Origin: Vanilla planifolia
Lineage: Eukaryota > Streptophyta > Magnoliopsida > Asparagales > Orchidaceae
Direction of reading: 5' to 3'
Assembly (NCBI GenBank): GCA_023846275.1
Contig: JAIUJO010000225.1
Span: 810,913-874,912, forward strand
Length of the DNA: 64,000 bases
In this document: in pieces, positions 12,391-26,601 of the stretch
How positions within the stretch are numbered: position 1 is the first letter of the stretch
How the letters are laid out: each line of letters opens with the position of its first letter
Notes under the pieces: model-generated
What the model was told of the DNA's origin: nothing
Seen by the model: the letters and a program-made list of their open reading frames with translations, nothing else
Databases searched by the model: none
Made by a program: the position numbers and the translations under genes

Positions 12391-13740
12391 AGCCTTTCTT
12401 TAAGATGCTAAAATCTTGTTCATGTTTGTTGTTCATTTCATTCACAATGTTTAGATAAACATAGAAAAACTTTTGTTATAACCTTTATAAAATCAAAGAA
12501 AAATTTTGTTAATAGATGCTTCAAAATAACTTAAAAAATTTTTAAACTTATTAAAAAATGTTTCCAAGCACTACTTGTAATGGTACATATATTGGCTAGT
12601 GAAATAGCTAATATGTAGGATCGAGAGGAGTCATTGGAACTCCCTTGAGGAGGTCATGGTCATTCATTAAACATTAAAATGGAGCATGAGTTATGGAGGT
12701 TTGGATTAAGAAAAATTAGGTCTTGACCATCTCATGAAGTTAGATGTGAACATATCATTTGATTAATGAATGGAATATAAGGATTTGATATTGATTGTAA
12801 AAGTGAAAATAATCGAAGTTGTTCTATGAAATTGAACATGATCTTGGCCATTTGATTTTAAGCCAAAAATGAGCACTTGTAACAGATCAAATAGGTATTG
12901 TTCGATCAAAGATTGAATAGTAAGAAATAACACATTCTTTAGCCAACAAATGTTGGGTAGAACTTACTACCAAATTACTTGTTGGAGAAATAGTTAGTGC
13001 TCTATAATATCTTTTAGATGTGGATAATGTTGGCTGAACTATGGTTGGGTTCCTTATGTGCTCAAGATTTCAACACCTAGTTCACTCTTGTGCTTATGGG
13101 AACACATGCTATATTTTGGCTCTAAAGCTACCCTTTAAACACATTACCTTTATTACGTTCTATACTATACCAAGGCCATTACCAGGTCCTTATTTGACTT
13201 TGTTCCAATCTTTTGTACATATGTTTCTAAATGCTAACTCGGGCAAGCTCAGTAAAATTACTCTGTTTTGGGGCAGAGCTTTTGATTTGGTTTAACTTTT
13301 TTAAATAAGAAAATTTAACATAATAAAAGTATTAATTTACCAAAAATTTAAAACTACACAAGGAATTTTACAAAGATATTGATTTGACTGAGCAAAAGAT
13401 AGAGTAAAAATTGGATTTCTATATGCTTCATAAAAAAGATTAATCAAATTGTATGCTTAAATTTTGATTTAAAAGAGAGATGAATGGCGACCTTTCTTAT
13501 AATCAACAAGCGTAACATTCTAAGGCAAAAAAAGAGAAACCTTTTCAAATTTGATGCGCATGTCTTCAATTCTTGAAGCCAACTTAGCACTCCGAAGTGT
13601 TTTGAGGACCAATAATTTAAGTTCTTTAATGGTGCGTGGTTGTTCTTTATAAGAAAATTTGTTTCCAAACTAAACAACCCATTAGAATAATATGCTAATA
13701 ATTTAAAACTTGACTCATCAAACATAAGGGTGACAAAACA
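12391..13740 (-). repeat. 5' LTR of the retrotransposon (right copy), U5 end lost or unrecognisable
   Basis: The stretch from about 12,400 to 13,740 aligns collinearly with 8,620-10,007. Shared phrases include GTGGATAATGTTGGCTGAAC near 13,019 (GGATAATGTTAGCCAAAC near 9,292), TTTCAACACCTAGTTCACTC at 13,069 (same words at 9,340), and the end phrase CTTGACTCATCAAACATAAG at 13,709. It ends TGACAAAACA, followed by the duplication ATAAT. The part that should match 7,965-8,600 is not recognisable to the left of 12,390, so about 650 bp of the downstream end plus the primer-binding site seem deleted or replaced. A 93-codon frame on the minus strand (13,725-13,444) is LTR sequence and is not conserved as protein in the sister copies. 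Confidence 0.75.
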
Positions 13741-13745
13741 ATAAT
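13741..13745. repeat. Target-site duplication ATAAT, right copy
   Basis: Identical to the five bases at 7,960-7,964. It directly follows the CA end of the LTR, and satellite sequence continues immediately after it. Confidence 0.85.
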
Positions 13746-16700
13746 GTAAGAAATCTCCTCTATTATTGTATTAGATCCCATTGATTTTATGGTATTTCAT
13801 TTTTTTAATTTATCTAATTTTTTTAATGCTTATTTACTTAATAATAAAATTGTAATTTATTATTATTTATACATTTTTACTTAATTAATTTAAAGTAATT
13901 CTAAACCAAATCCAATCGAGATGAAACAAATGTTATTCGATTTGCCTCAACGAGCTATATACAATCATGTATTGATTTTTTTATAATTCTAAATATTTTA
14001 TTTACTTAGGTTTTGTCATGTTTTATGAGGAATTTAGATTTGAACCTTATTTGATGAATAAGGATGTTCAATTCAATTCCCATAATATATTGTGATGCGA
14101 CTTTTTCATACAATTTATCTCATTTCTTTAAATTTTTTTCTTTGATTTTCTTATATTACAATCAAACTTTAAATCTCCACTTTTGTAAACCTTACATCAC
14201 ATTAATTTTGTTATATTTCCATTATTCTATTTATCTTATTTCAATTGTTAGGTAGATTTACTTAACATTAAAATGATAACTTATTATAATTTATGCTTAT
14301 TATTTTTGGCAGTTCATAATAATTTCATACAAGGTCAATTAAGAAAGAATAAACATCATTGGATTTGGCTCGTTACCTAAATCGTACAATATATTAATTA
14401 TATTTTTAAATTATTTCATTTTCATTGATATGTGCTTGATTTGTGTGTTATTTTGATAAATACATGATTTTTCTATCAAGGTTGCCATGCTCAATCTTCT
14501 TAATATCATGAAAAGAAATTTAGTATTCATTTTCATATATCTAAATATTATATTTCCTAGGATTCTTGCATTCGTTAGAAGGCATTTTGCTTCTTATCTA
14601 TCTTTAAAATAAAAAATATAGCGCTCGATCACTTAAATATTTTTCATACAAATTTCGCAAACCATTAATCTCATTTCTTCAAATGGATCATTTTTATTTG
14701 ATTATGTTCAAAAATAATAATAATTATCATCCCATGTGACTTTTGCATTACTCAATATCATATAACAATATTTTTTATTTACATTACTTAAATTTCTCAA
14801 ATTTATCTCATGTAGCATTAATATTTTTTTACTTAATATCAAAATGGCAATTTATTATTATTCATGCCCATTAAGTTTTCTAATTTGTGATGACTCCAAG
14901 AAACACCAAATTCAAAATAGACAAATGTTGTTCCCCTAGTCTCAACTAGCTATATACAATTAGACATTAATTTTTATACTTTTCAATATTTTATTTTCAA
15001 TGATTTTGGAACATTTTATGAGACATTACAATTAGTAACTTAATTGATAATTGAGAATATCACACTTCATCCCTTTTATTTAATAGAATGTAACTTTCTA
15101 GCATAATTTGCCTAATTATTCAGAACTTTTTTCTTTGCTTTGGTTTTATAACTATGAAACTCTAACTTTCATCTATGGTGACCTTTTGCAACACTATGAT
15201 TTTGTTATGTTATATTGCTTCAATTTATCACTTTCAATTTTATTACATATTTAAATAATATTAAAAATAAATTGTTTATTATTTATAGTTTTTTTACTAT
15301 TAATAGTTGCTCCAAACGAGGTTTTGTCAAGTTGGAACAAATCTTGTTTGACTTGTCTCGATGAGCTCTCTTAAATAAATATTTTGATATTTAAATATTT
15401 AATTTTTTATGATTTTAGTATGCTTCAAAAAACATTTGACTCTTCTCGAAGACTTTTATGTAATTAAAAATTCATTTCATTACTATCATGGAAATTGTTA
15501 CTAAGAATACAATTCATACCTTATTTCATGACAATGAATGTTTCACCCTATCTCCTTACTCTCCTGAAATGCAACTTTATCAAACATTTTGCCTCATATC
15601 CTCAAATTTGTTCCTACAATTTGCTCATACTACGTTATAACATAATCTACTCTCTTGTGCTCTTCACATCACTTATTTTGCTTATACTAGAAAGCATTAA
15701 TTTGCCTAATTTTAGTTTAATAAATATTTACCAAATATAAAAAAGTAATTTATTATTATTTATAATTATTTAAATTTATAATTCATAACAATCAAAAATG
15801 AGGTTTAATCAAAATGAAACGAACAACAATGAACATCTCTTGAAAAGCTCTATCAAATTAAAAGTTTATTTCTATAATTTTAATAAGTATTTTTATGGAG
15901 TTTGAGTGTCTTACATGACATTTTCTTTGATATGTGCTTGGTTTGTGTCTCATTTGGATAAATATTTGATTTCTTTTATCAAGGATGCCATGCTTAGTCT
16001 TCTTAATATCATGAAAAGAAATTTAATATTCTTTTTCAAATATCTAAATATTATATTTCCTAAGGTTCTTGCATTCATTAGAAGGAATTTGCTTTTTATC
16101 TGACTTTAAAATAGAAACTATAGCACTCGATCACTTAAGTATTTTACATAAAACTTTCTTAAACAATTAATCTCATTTCTTCAAATATTTCATTTTGATT
16201 TGGTTATACTCAAAATAAATAATAATTATCATCCCATGCAACGTTTGCATTACGTTAAAATTACTAAACTTTTTTCTAATTTTTCCCTTGTAGAATTAAC
16301 ATTTATTTACTTAATATCAAAATAGCAACTTATTATTATTTATGCTCGTTAAGTTTTCTAATTCGTAATGATTCCAAGACACTAAATTCAAAATAGTTCC
16401 ACCAGTCTTGATGAGCTATATAAAATTAGACATTAATTTCTATACTTTTCAATACTTTATTTTCAATGATTTTGGAACATTTTATGAGACATTATGATTG
16501 GTAACTTAGTTGGTAGCTGAGAATATCACACTTGATCTCTTTTATATAATGGAATGTAACTTTCTAGCACAACTTGTCTAATTATTTAGAACTTTTTTCT
16601 TTGCTTTGGTGTTATAAGTTTGAAACTCTAATTCTCATCTTTAGTGACCTTTTGCAACACATTGATTTTGTTATCTTATATTGCTTTAATTTGTCACTTT

Positions 16701-17530
16701 CAACTTTATTACATATTTAAATAATATAGAAAAAATAATTGTTTATTATTTATGTTTACTTTTTACTATCTGTAGTTGCTCCGAACGAGGTTTTGTCAAG
16801 TTGAAACAAATCTTAATGGACTTGTCTCGATCAGCTCTCTCTAATTAATAATTTGATATTTAAATATTTTATTTTTTATGATTTTGGTATGCTTCAAAAA
16901 CATTTGACTCTACTTAAAGACTTTTATGCAAATAAAATTTCATTTCTATAATTTAAGTTTTTTAATTTATTACTATCATGGAAATTATTACTAAGAATAT
17001 CAATCCATACCTTATTTCATGACCATGAATGTTTCACCCTATCTCTCTCGTCTCCTGAAATGCTACTTTATCATACATTTTGCCTCATATCCTCAAATTT
17101 CTTCCTACAATTTGGTTATACTACATTATAAATAATCTACACTCTTGTGCTCTTCACATCACTTTGTTTTGCTTATACAAGAAAGCCTTTATTTGTTTAA
17201 TTTTAGTTCAACAAATATTTAGCAAATGTAAAAAATAATTTATTACTATTTATAATTATTTCCATTTATAATTCATAATAATAAAAATGAGCTTCGATCA
17301 AAATGAAATAAAAAACAATAAACTTCTCTTGAAAATCTCTATCCAATTAAAGGTTTATTTATATTCTTTTAAGAAGTATTTTTATGGATTTTGAGTATGT
17401 TACATGACATTTTGGTTCACACTTAATTTGATGAACCAAGATATTACACTCAATCTCATTATTATCTTAAAATGAAATTTTCAAATATAATTTATCAAAT
17501 TTACTCAAAATTATTTTTTTTCATTTTGTT
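13746..17530 (+). repeat. Satellite block I, right part (plus orientation)
   Basis: The block continues the 400 bp satellite in the same strand and phase as the block left of the retrotransposon. The first unit resumes inside the AAATCTCCTCT phrase. The usual anchors are present, for example CCAATCGAGATGAAACAAAT near 13,912. The block contains a recent higher-order duplication, listed separately. It ends near 17,530, where the same phrases start to appear as reverse complements. Confidence 0.88.
14418..17421 (+). repeat. Higher-order satellite repeat: two 1.5 kb units
   Basis: Unit 1 (about 14,418-15,919) and unit 2 (about 15,920-17,421) match along their whole length with an offset of about 1,500 bp. 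Examples are TTCTTAATATCATGAAAAG at 14,495 and 15,997, CGATCACTTAA at 14,626 and 16,127, TTTTGTCAAGTTG at 15,323 and 16,791, and TTTCATGAC...TGTTTCACCC at 15,523 and 17,017. The two units are far more alike than neighbouring 400 bp monomers are to each other. Each therefore behaves as one multimer of about four monomers, duplicated later than the basic array. Confidence 0.85.
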
Positions 17531-19715
17531 TTATTTAGTGAATTATGGTTTCATAGTAATATAACAATTTCAAGATGAAAAGTTCAAGAATTGGGATAAA
17601 TTATACAAGAATGATGCATTCCAAGATATAAAGTAAATTATGATTAAAATTCTCGATTTACAAATTTGTTGTGTTAAAATGTGTAACAAAACATGCTAAA
17701 ACTAAAGAAAATAAACATTAAAAATACATAAATAAATATTTAATCCAATAACATTTTTGCATCCCAATTAGACTAATTTGGAATAATTGTGAATTTAAAA
17801 AAAATATAAATAATAAAAAAATTATTATTTTAATGAAAAGTAATATATATGATAAAGTTGAAATGAGATAAGTTGATTCAATTGATATAGTCAAATAGAA
17901 GCTATGTAAAGGTGAGATGAGTGTAAATTTAGAGTTTCATAGTAATATAAAAAAATCAAAGAAAAAATTTTACAGAATTGAAACAAATTGTGCAAAAAAG
18001 TTCTACTCCAATATACTAAAAAGATGTACTATAAAATCCTCATTCATCAAATCATGCATAATTATAATTTTCTCAAAAATCATAATAATACTAGAGAAAA
18101 CAAAATATTAAAAAAATAAAAAAAAACTATTTAATTGAATAGAGCTCATACAGACAAATCCAATGACATTTCTTTCATCTTGATTGGACCGCATTTGGAA
18201 TTACAAGGAAACACCAAAAATAATAGCAATACTAAATAATCATAAAGTATTAATTTATTTTGAAGTAAACATATGTCGGAATTTCATATAAGAAAAATTG
18301 TGATAATTTAATATCAATAAATTATATTGTTATATTTCTAATAATAGAGGTGAAATAGTATTTAATGGCAACATAACCAAATCAAAAACAAATTAACAAT
18401 TGTAGTTAATTTCCTCAAAAAAGCTACATTCCGAGATGCAAAGTGGAAGGAGAGTAACATCCTCGATTATCAAATTAAGTATTAAAGAATTAGTCAAAAA
18501 ACATGCTAAACTTTTGAAAAATAAAATATTAAAAAAATATATCAATGAATTTGTTGGAAAGAGATCTTGGAGATAAACATAATAGTGTTTTTTCTTCTTT
18601 ATTAAATATCATTTGGAATTACAAGAAATTTCCAAATTGCATAAATATAAATAAAGCAATAGTTACTTTAATATGAAGTAGGTATATAATAATGCTTAAA
18701 TGAGGTAAATTAATGTTATGTATTATAATGAAATGAAATCAATATAAGGTTCACAAAAGAGGAGAATGAGAGTATCATAGTAATATAATAAAATCAAAGA
18801 AAAACATTTGAAAAAATGGAAATATTGAACCTACAAGTTTCATTCCAAGATTAGAAGGACATCGACTATAGCATGACCAATCAATAAGTTAGGTTCAAAT
18901 CGATGTTTAATGTAAAACGTTCCCAAATCTTAAAATATGAACTAATTAAATATATTCAAATTGAATATATGAATGGAATAAGTTCCATATACAGAATTTA
19001 ATAAGGTTTTTTTAAATTTTAGTTGCAATTATTATGAATAACCAAAATAAATATTAATAAATTATTACTTAATATTGATAAAATATATAATAAAGTTGAA
19101 AGAGATTACTTTTGGTACTATAATAAAATAAAATTAAAATGATGCAAAAGCCTCGAGATAATACATTTTAAGCTGCATAGAAATATAACCAAATTAAATA
19201 AGAAATCTTAAAAAAAAAGAAATGGTATAGGAAAGTTAAATTTTTACATGCTAGTGAGATAAAGTGTAAAATAACTAACCAACAAACCATGTAATAATTT
19301 AAAGCTTGCCCAAATAAAAAAATAAACATATTAAAATAAACTTTTATTTTAGTAGACCTCATCAAGATGTGTTCCTTGACAATTGTTCATCCCATCTAGA
19401 TTATAGATCTTTTTGAAATTAATACAATATTCCAAAATAATTAATACTAAATAATAATAAATTATTTTTTAGTATAAGACATATATATATAGATATATTA
19501 AATTTGAAATATGATAAATTAAAGTAATATAATATAGCAAAATCAAAACATCTAAATTTCAAAAGAGAAGAGAATAATAGTTACATAGTAATATAACTAA
19601 ATCAAAGTAAAACATTTTTAGAATTAAGATTATCTAGTGTAAAATTCTTAATTGTTAAATAGAGTATAAATAAAAATCTCTTGTAAATAATTTTGAAATT
19701 ATAAGAACTAAAATA

Positions 19716-19784
<69 letters not shown>

Positions 19785-22700
19785 TATTGGTTTTGATAAG
19801 ACTTGTTGAGATCTAGCAATGTTTGTTTTGTCTTGATCTAACCTCGTTTTGCATTACTCTGAATTACAAAAGTAAATAAGAAAAATAATAATAAAATATA
19901 ATTTTAGTATAACTAAAGATATATTAGAGCTCAAATGAGTTAAATTGATGAAATATTGTTTAACTAGAAAAAAGAGATTCAAAGGTTACATGAGTAGAGA
20001 TTTACAATGACACAGTAAGCAAATCAAATCAAACAAACAACTTTTAAAAAATGAGAAATTATATGTGAAAGCTTTGTTCCATGAAGGAGATTGAGTGTAA
20101 CATCCTCAATCATCAAATCAAGTACAAATAAAAATCTCATAAATTATGAAAAGACAATAAAACATTAAAAATTTTTAAAATGTTAAAATAATATTTTATT
20201 TTAATAGGGCTTGTAAAAATAGTTGCAACGATATTTTTTCATCTTGATTGGACCTCATTTGCAATAACTATGAATAACCAAATTAAGTAAGAATAAAAAT
20301 TTATAAAATATTATTTTAATATTATGTAAACATATACTCAAGTTGTAATGATATAAATTGAAACAATGTGAAATAACAAAACAAAAGCTATGCAATAGTT
20401 ACAAGATGAGATATAGAGTTTATTAGTAATATAAACAAATTAATGTAATAAATTTAAAGAATTAGTTAAATAATATAGGAAAGTTTTATTAAAAGATACT
20501 AAGATGTTCAAGTGTAATATCCTTGATCATCATAATTGTTGTGATTAAAAGTTTCTTGTTAAGCATGCGAAACACCTTAAAAAATGTTTGATCACATTGA
20601 AATGAATATTTAAATGCAAGGTGTTTATTGAGACAATCCTAATGATATTTTTTCTTTTTTATTAGTCCTGGTTTAGCATTACTACAAATTTCAAAAATTA
20701 AAAACCATAAGTAATAATAAAATGTTAGCTCAATTTAATTGGATGTATATCAAAGCTAAAATGATGCCAATTGGAACAATGTACTATATCCACATAAAAT
20801 TGTTGTAAAAATCACTTAAAGGAGAGTCGGTGCTTCATTGCAACATAATCAAATTAAACCAAAACATTTGGAGAAAAGAGGCAAATAGTACAAGAAAGAT
20901 GCATTCAAGGTTATTAAGTAGATTGAGTGCAAATTCCTTTGTTATTAAATTAGTTATGAATAAAAATATCTCATAAAATATGCCTAAACCATGGAAATTT
21001 AGATATTAAAAAAATTTTAAAAAATGGTTATTCAATTGAGCAAAGTTTGTCAAAACGATGGAAACAAAATGTTTTTATCACCTGTTCACACCTCATTTGT
21101 GATTACTCTGAATGATCAATAAAAATAAGGACAAATATTATTATATTATAATTTTAATATTAAGTAAAGATATATTAATGGTAAAATAAGATAAATTGAA
21201 GAAATCTAATATAAAAAAATATATGAAAAAAGTTTGATGGAAAAGAGGTAAGTATTGTCTAAAAATTACATTATAAGATACTAAAAAGATTAAGTGTTAA
21301 TTCCCAAATTATGAAATGATGTATGAATAAAAAGACTCTGAAAGCATCCTCACAAATAGTAAATAATAAAATATTTAAAAAAATTAAATTTGTTTTAAAT
21401 TAAATAAATTTTGTTGAGATGACACTAATAACATTTGTTTTATCATAATAAAAGCTCATATCAAATTACTATGAATTTCAAAATGAAGAAAGATTAAATA
21501 ATAGCAAAATATTTTTTAAATATTCAGCATATATATATATATATTAATGGTCAAATGAGATAAATTAAAGTAATGTAATATATCACAAATAAAACATCTA
21601 ATGATCAAATGAGAAGAGAATAAAGTTTCATTGTAAAGCATGCCAAAATTGTTAAAAAAAATATATTTAGAAATATTTTGTTGAATTTTAGTTCAAAAGA
21701 GCTCTTCAACAAGGTTTCATTAATGTTTATTATGTCTCAATATCCTCACATTTGGAATTATTATGAATCACCAAAATAAGTAATCTTAAACAATAATAAA
21801 TTAAAAATTTTATTTTTAAGTATATATAATAAAGTTTATATGAGATAAATTGAAGAATCATAATATAAAAAAATCAAAACATGTAATGGTTAAATAAGAT
21901 AACAATAATAATTTTCTAATAGTATAACAAAACAAAAGCAAACAATTGGAGAAATAAGGTAAATTATAAAAAAAAGGTTGTTGCATTCCAAAATATTAAG
22001 GTGAACAAGTATAAAACCTTTGCTCATCTATTCATGCACGAATTAAATGACTAGTAAAGCTTACCTAAATTGAAATAAATAAAATATTTTAAATTATAAA
22101 ACAATATTTACTTTTGTAAAGCTTGTCTAAAGAATTCCAACCATGTTTTTTATCTCAACTAATCCTTGCTTGGAACTCTTATGAATTACAAATATAAATA
22201 TGCATAGATAATAAAAAAATTAATTTTCAAATTATGTAAATTTATATTAAAGATAAAATAAGTTTAATTAAAGCAATATATTACAGGTAAATAAAACTGA
22301 TTTAATGTCATATGAGATGACATTTAGAGTTACATAACTATGTAACCAAATCAAAACATCAACTTTGAAGACAGTTAGATAAATTGTACATAGAAGTTGT
22401 AATCCAACATAATAAGGAGATTAAGTGTGATAGGCTCATTCAGCAAACCAAGTATAAATTTTATTATTAAGTAAATCATGATGAAACCCTAGAAATTAAA
22501 AAATTTAGTAATATAAAAATAAACATTTAATAGGATAAAGCTTATTAAGACAAGTCTGAGGACACATATTTTTTCTTGGATGAACATCATTTGGATTTTT
22601 TATGAATAAAAAAATAAATAAGAACAAATAATTATAAATTATTTTTTGATATCACATAGAAATATACAAAAGTTAAAGTGATGGAAATTGAAACAATATA

Positions 22701-23410
22701 ATATAGAAAAATAAAAAAACTCATCACGGTAAGTTCAAGGTAAGTTTAATGTAACCAATTCAAAGAGAAACATTTGAAAAAATAACCTAAATGTATAGTA
22801 AAGCTGCATTCCAAAACACCAAATTGATCAATGAAAATATCCTCATTTATCAAATCATGTATTAATAAAACATTCTCTTAAAACATGTCAAATAATAAAA
22901 ATAAAAATTATTTAAAAATAAAAATATTTAATTGGACACAACCAATTAAGATGACAAAGTGTTTTATGAAATTAATTAAACATATATGCATAACTAATAA
23001 GAAATTATTATTTTAGTATTAAATAATCATATATTAAAGTTCTTTTGACAAAAAATTAATTCGTGTAATTATGCTAATCAAAGTCATGTAATTGTCGAAA
23101 GAATAAAATGTAGTGTTACATAGAAACATCACAATATTAAATGAAACAATAAAAAAAATGGGGATTGAAGGCAACATCTTTGTATGTCAAATCTAACATG
23201 ACTCAAAATATTTCATAAACAATGCCAAAACTCATGAAAATAAAAATTAATTAAATAAAATGTAAAAATAAATATTTAATTGGTTGGAGTTCATCAGGAC
23301 TAGGCTAACGACATTTCTTTCCACTCTATGAGACAACATTTTGAGTTCTCATGAACTAGCAAAATAAATAATTTTAAATAATAAAAAATTTTAATATAAA
23401 TTTGATACAT
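17531..23410 (-). repeat. Satellite block II (minus orientation)
   Basis: The same 400 bp monomer reads on the minus strand. Plus-strand phrases are now the reverse complements: TAATATAACCAAATCAAA, GATAAATT, GATTGAGTGTAACATCCT near 20,090, ATCATCAAATCAAGTA, AATATTTAATTGAATAGAGC near 18,125, and TCCAATGACATTTC with ATCTTGATTGGA near 18,160-18,187. Monomer anchors recur about every 400 bp. No conserved reading frame is present. The left edge (about 17,530) and right edge (about 23,410) are strand switches and not gaps. Confidence 0.88.
19723..19781. repeat. (TA)n microsatellite, about 59 bp
   Basis: An uninterrupted TA dinucleotide run inside a satellite monomer, the longest in the window. It is self-complementary and may extrude as a cruciform or vary in length. 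Confidence 0.95.
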
Positions 23411-26400
23411 ATTAATTCTAAATTTAGATATATTAAATAAATTTAATGATTGAAGATGTTATAGTTAATCACTTTAGCATGTTATAATATAACTTTTCAA
23501 TATAATTTAAAACATCTTTATATATATATATATATATACAATGAAATAATATTTTACCATTATTTATGCTATTTTTTAAGAATACTTAGTAACTCAAAAT
23601 GTGATTTGGTTGAGACATAACAAATGTTGTTCGACTCTTCTTGATAAGCTCAATATTTAAAAAAATTCATTTCAATTTTTTTTATTTTTTTTTTATTTTA
23701 ATTACTTATTCATAGGTTATGAGACATTTGATTCATCCATCTTTTTATTATAAATTGTTTTAATCTCAATCTCTAATCGAATGTGACCTTAACATTGCCT
23801 TGACTACGTTATATTTGGTCCCTTCAATTTGTCACCATTTAGCTTTAATAAAAATTGACTTAAAATAAAAATAATAATTTATTATTATTATTATCCATAT
23901 TTACTTTCAAATTTTTTATAAATCAATATGGTGCCAAATAAAGACAAAAAGCTAACATGGTTGGACTCTTCTTGATTAGCTATAACTAAATATTTGTTTT
24001 TAACATTATGAGTTTTATTATTTTGGCATACCTTATGGGAATGTTTTATTTAAACCTTATTTGATGATCAAGTATGTTACACAAAGTTTTGTTAGTGTCT
24101 CACAATGATTTTATTATATTATATTACCTTAATATATCACATTTCAACTTTAATATATACTTTTGTAAAGTAAAAATAGTAATTTCTTATTAATCATGCT
24201 CATGCTATTGACTAATTTCAATTAATCACAAGCATGCCTTGATTAGGATGAAACAAACATCATCTATCTCTTATCAACAAGCTCAATCAAATTAAATATT
24301 CATTTGTCTATATTTAAATGTTTTATTTTTTAATTTTTTAATTTGTTTTACAATATATTTTGATTCACACTAAATTAGATAAATGTGGATGTTACACTTG
24401 ACCTCCTTAATATCATGAAATTCAATTTTACCACATAACTTATCTCGTTTCTCTAAATGTTTTTCTTTGATTTGGATATTTTACTTTGAAATCGTAATCC
24501 TCCTCGCATATAACCTTTACATTGCATTGATTTAGTTATGTCATACTTCATTAATTTATCCGATTTTATTTTAATTACATTTTTACTTAATATTAAAATA
24601 ATTATCTATTATTTATTTTTATTATTTTCTTTAACAACTTTTCATAGTTCCAATTGAGGTTCAATCATGATGAAGCAAATGCTGGTGAACTCATCTCAAT
24701 GAGCTTGATCAAATTAAATATTCACCTTTAAATTTTTAAATATTTTATTTTGCACAATTTTTTTGCACATTTTATGTTTTTCTTTATTTTAATTAATTTG
24801 ATAACTGATGAATATTAACTAAGCCCTCCTTAGTATATTGGAATGTAACTTCTTAGTACAATTTTCTTATTTTAGACTATTTTAATTTAATTTGGCTATA
24901 AAACATCATAACTATAAGTCTCATCACATTCTATTTATTTGGTTACATTATATTTCTTCAATTTATATCATTTCAATTTTAAAATATTCTTACTTAATTT
25001 TAAAATAATTATTAATTATTGTTTTTTTAATTTAATTTTATAGACACAATAATTTATAATGAGATCAAATGAATATGAAACAATTGTCATTGAACTCATC
25101 TCATTAATCTCTATCTAATTCAATACTTATTTATATATTATTAAATATTTTATTTTCTATGATTTGCTTGCCTTATAGGCATTTTGATTTATTGCTGGTT
25201 TGATAATCAAGAATGTTGCACTTCTTTTTTTAGGTATCTTGCAACATATTTTTCAATGTATTTTAACTCTATTTTTTTAATAACTTTGATTTGATTATAA
25301 TACTATAAAACCCTTTTTCTCTTCTACACTAGTCCTTATATCACTTTGAAATGAATTCTATGTAAGATCCATTTGAGTTGAAAAAAGTTATTAGACACTT
25401 CTTGACCAACTATATCTAATAAAATACTCATTTCTACATTTTGAATTATTTTTTATTTTTTTATATTTTAATAAGTTTTATGAAAATTTTTTATTCATAC
25501 CTACATTGATGATCTATGATATTACAGTGAATCTCTTTACTCTTTTAGAATGCAAGTTTGTCATATAATTTATTACAATCTTTAGGTTTTTCGTTTTAAT
25601 TTGATTGTACTAATATATTACACTAAATCTACTCTTATGTAACCCTAACATCCATTTTGTTTTGTAATATTATATTATATCCATTTATTTTATTTCTAAT
25701 TTATATATGTTTATTTAACATTTAAATATTGATTTATCTTTATTTATACTTATTTGTTATTGTAATACAAAACTTTTGAATAAACTTTGACTTACGTGAC
25801 ACAAACATCATTAAACTCTTGTGAGATAGCTCTAACTAATTTAATATTAATCTCTATACTTTAAAAAAATTCACTAGATTGGCATGCTTTTTAATTGTTT
25901 TTATTAGGACCTAATTTTGTTGATTAAGGATGTCACATTTGATATCCTTAGCATCTTCAAATGTAACTGTCAAGTATAGTTTATTTCAATTGCTTATGTT
26001 ATTTGATTTAATTTGGTACCATTACTATGAAATCCTAATTCTCATCTCTTATGACTTTATATTAGTTCTATTTCATTATATTATAATGCTTCAATTATCT
26101 CATTATTTTTTTAATATTTATTTACATAATATTTAACTAATATTTTTTTGTTATTTTTAGCTTATTTAGTTTAATGATTTATAATAATTCTAAAATAGTT
26201 TATATAGAGACAAAACAAATGTTGTTAGAATCATTTAAATGAACTTTATCAAATTAAATATTAATTTTTAAATATTTTATTTAAGTTTACATTAACATAT
26301 TTTATGAGCAATTTTGATTAATAATTAATTTTATGGTCAGAGATGGCATACTTGATCTTCAAAGTATCTTGTATTATAAGATTTGAAAAACTTTATCTCA

Positions 26401-26601
26401 AATATTTTCACATGGTTTGTATATATTGCTATTCAACTATAATCTCCTATCATGTGGCCTTTATTATTTTCTAATTTTTTTTAATATGCCTCTTTAATTT
26501 ATCTCATTTTAAATTTAATATATATTTACTTAATACTAAAATAATAATTTATTATCATTATACTTATTAAATTTTATAATTCATACCAATTTCTAAGAGG
26601 T

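Larger units (their letters stand above)
7965..13740 (-). mobile_element. LTR retrotransposon, Copia-like, gag-only or internally deleted, inserted in satellite
   Basis: The element is 5,776 bp and runs from TG at 7,965 to CA at 13,740, flanked by the 5-bp duplication ATAAT. Its left end (to 10,007) and right end (from about 12,390) are diverged copies of one another, and both match two solo LTRs at 43,792 and 50,622. Minus orientation is supported by a purine-rich tract next to the left LTR (AGTGAGAGATAGG read on the minus strand), by a gag-like region reading on the minus strand from the right LTR, and by a TATA-like box in a sister LTR. The interior is only about 2.4 kb. It carries a dead CCHC knuckle, and no protease, integrase or reverse transcriptase was recognised. 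It is therefore either a non-autonomous gag-type element or a deletion derivative. The strong divergence between the two LTRs implies an old insertion. The Copia assignment is inference from the polypurine tract and from a sister LTR that ends with a CACCCCCCTCTTG-like motif typical of some plant Copia LTRs. Confidence 0.85.

Noticed and set aside
13041..13295. An 84-codon plus frame
   Set aside because: It lies inside the right LTR, and the matching place in the left LTR is not open in that frame.
13444..13725. A 93-codon minus frame with TLxFDESS-like start, resembling the end of a Copia integrase region
   Set aside because: The same phrase recurs at the ends of all LTR copies (9,983, 45,834, 52,454), so it is the LTR terminus and not integrase.
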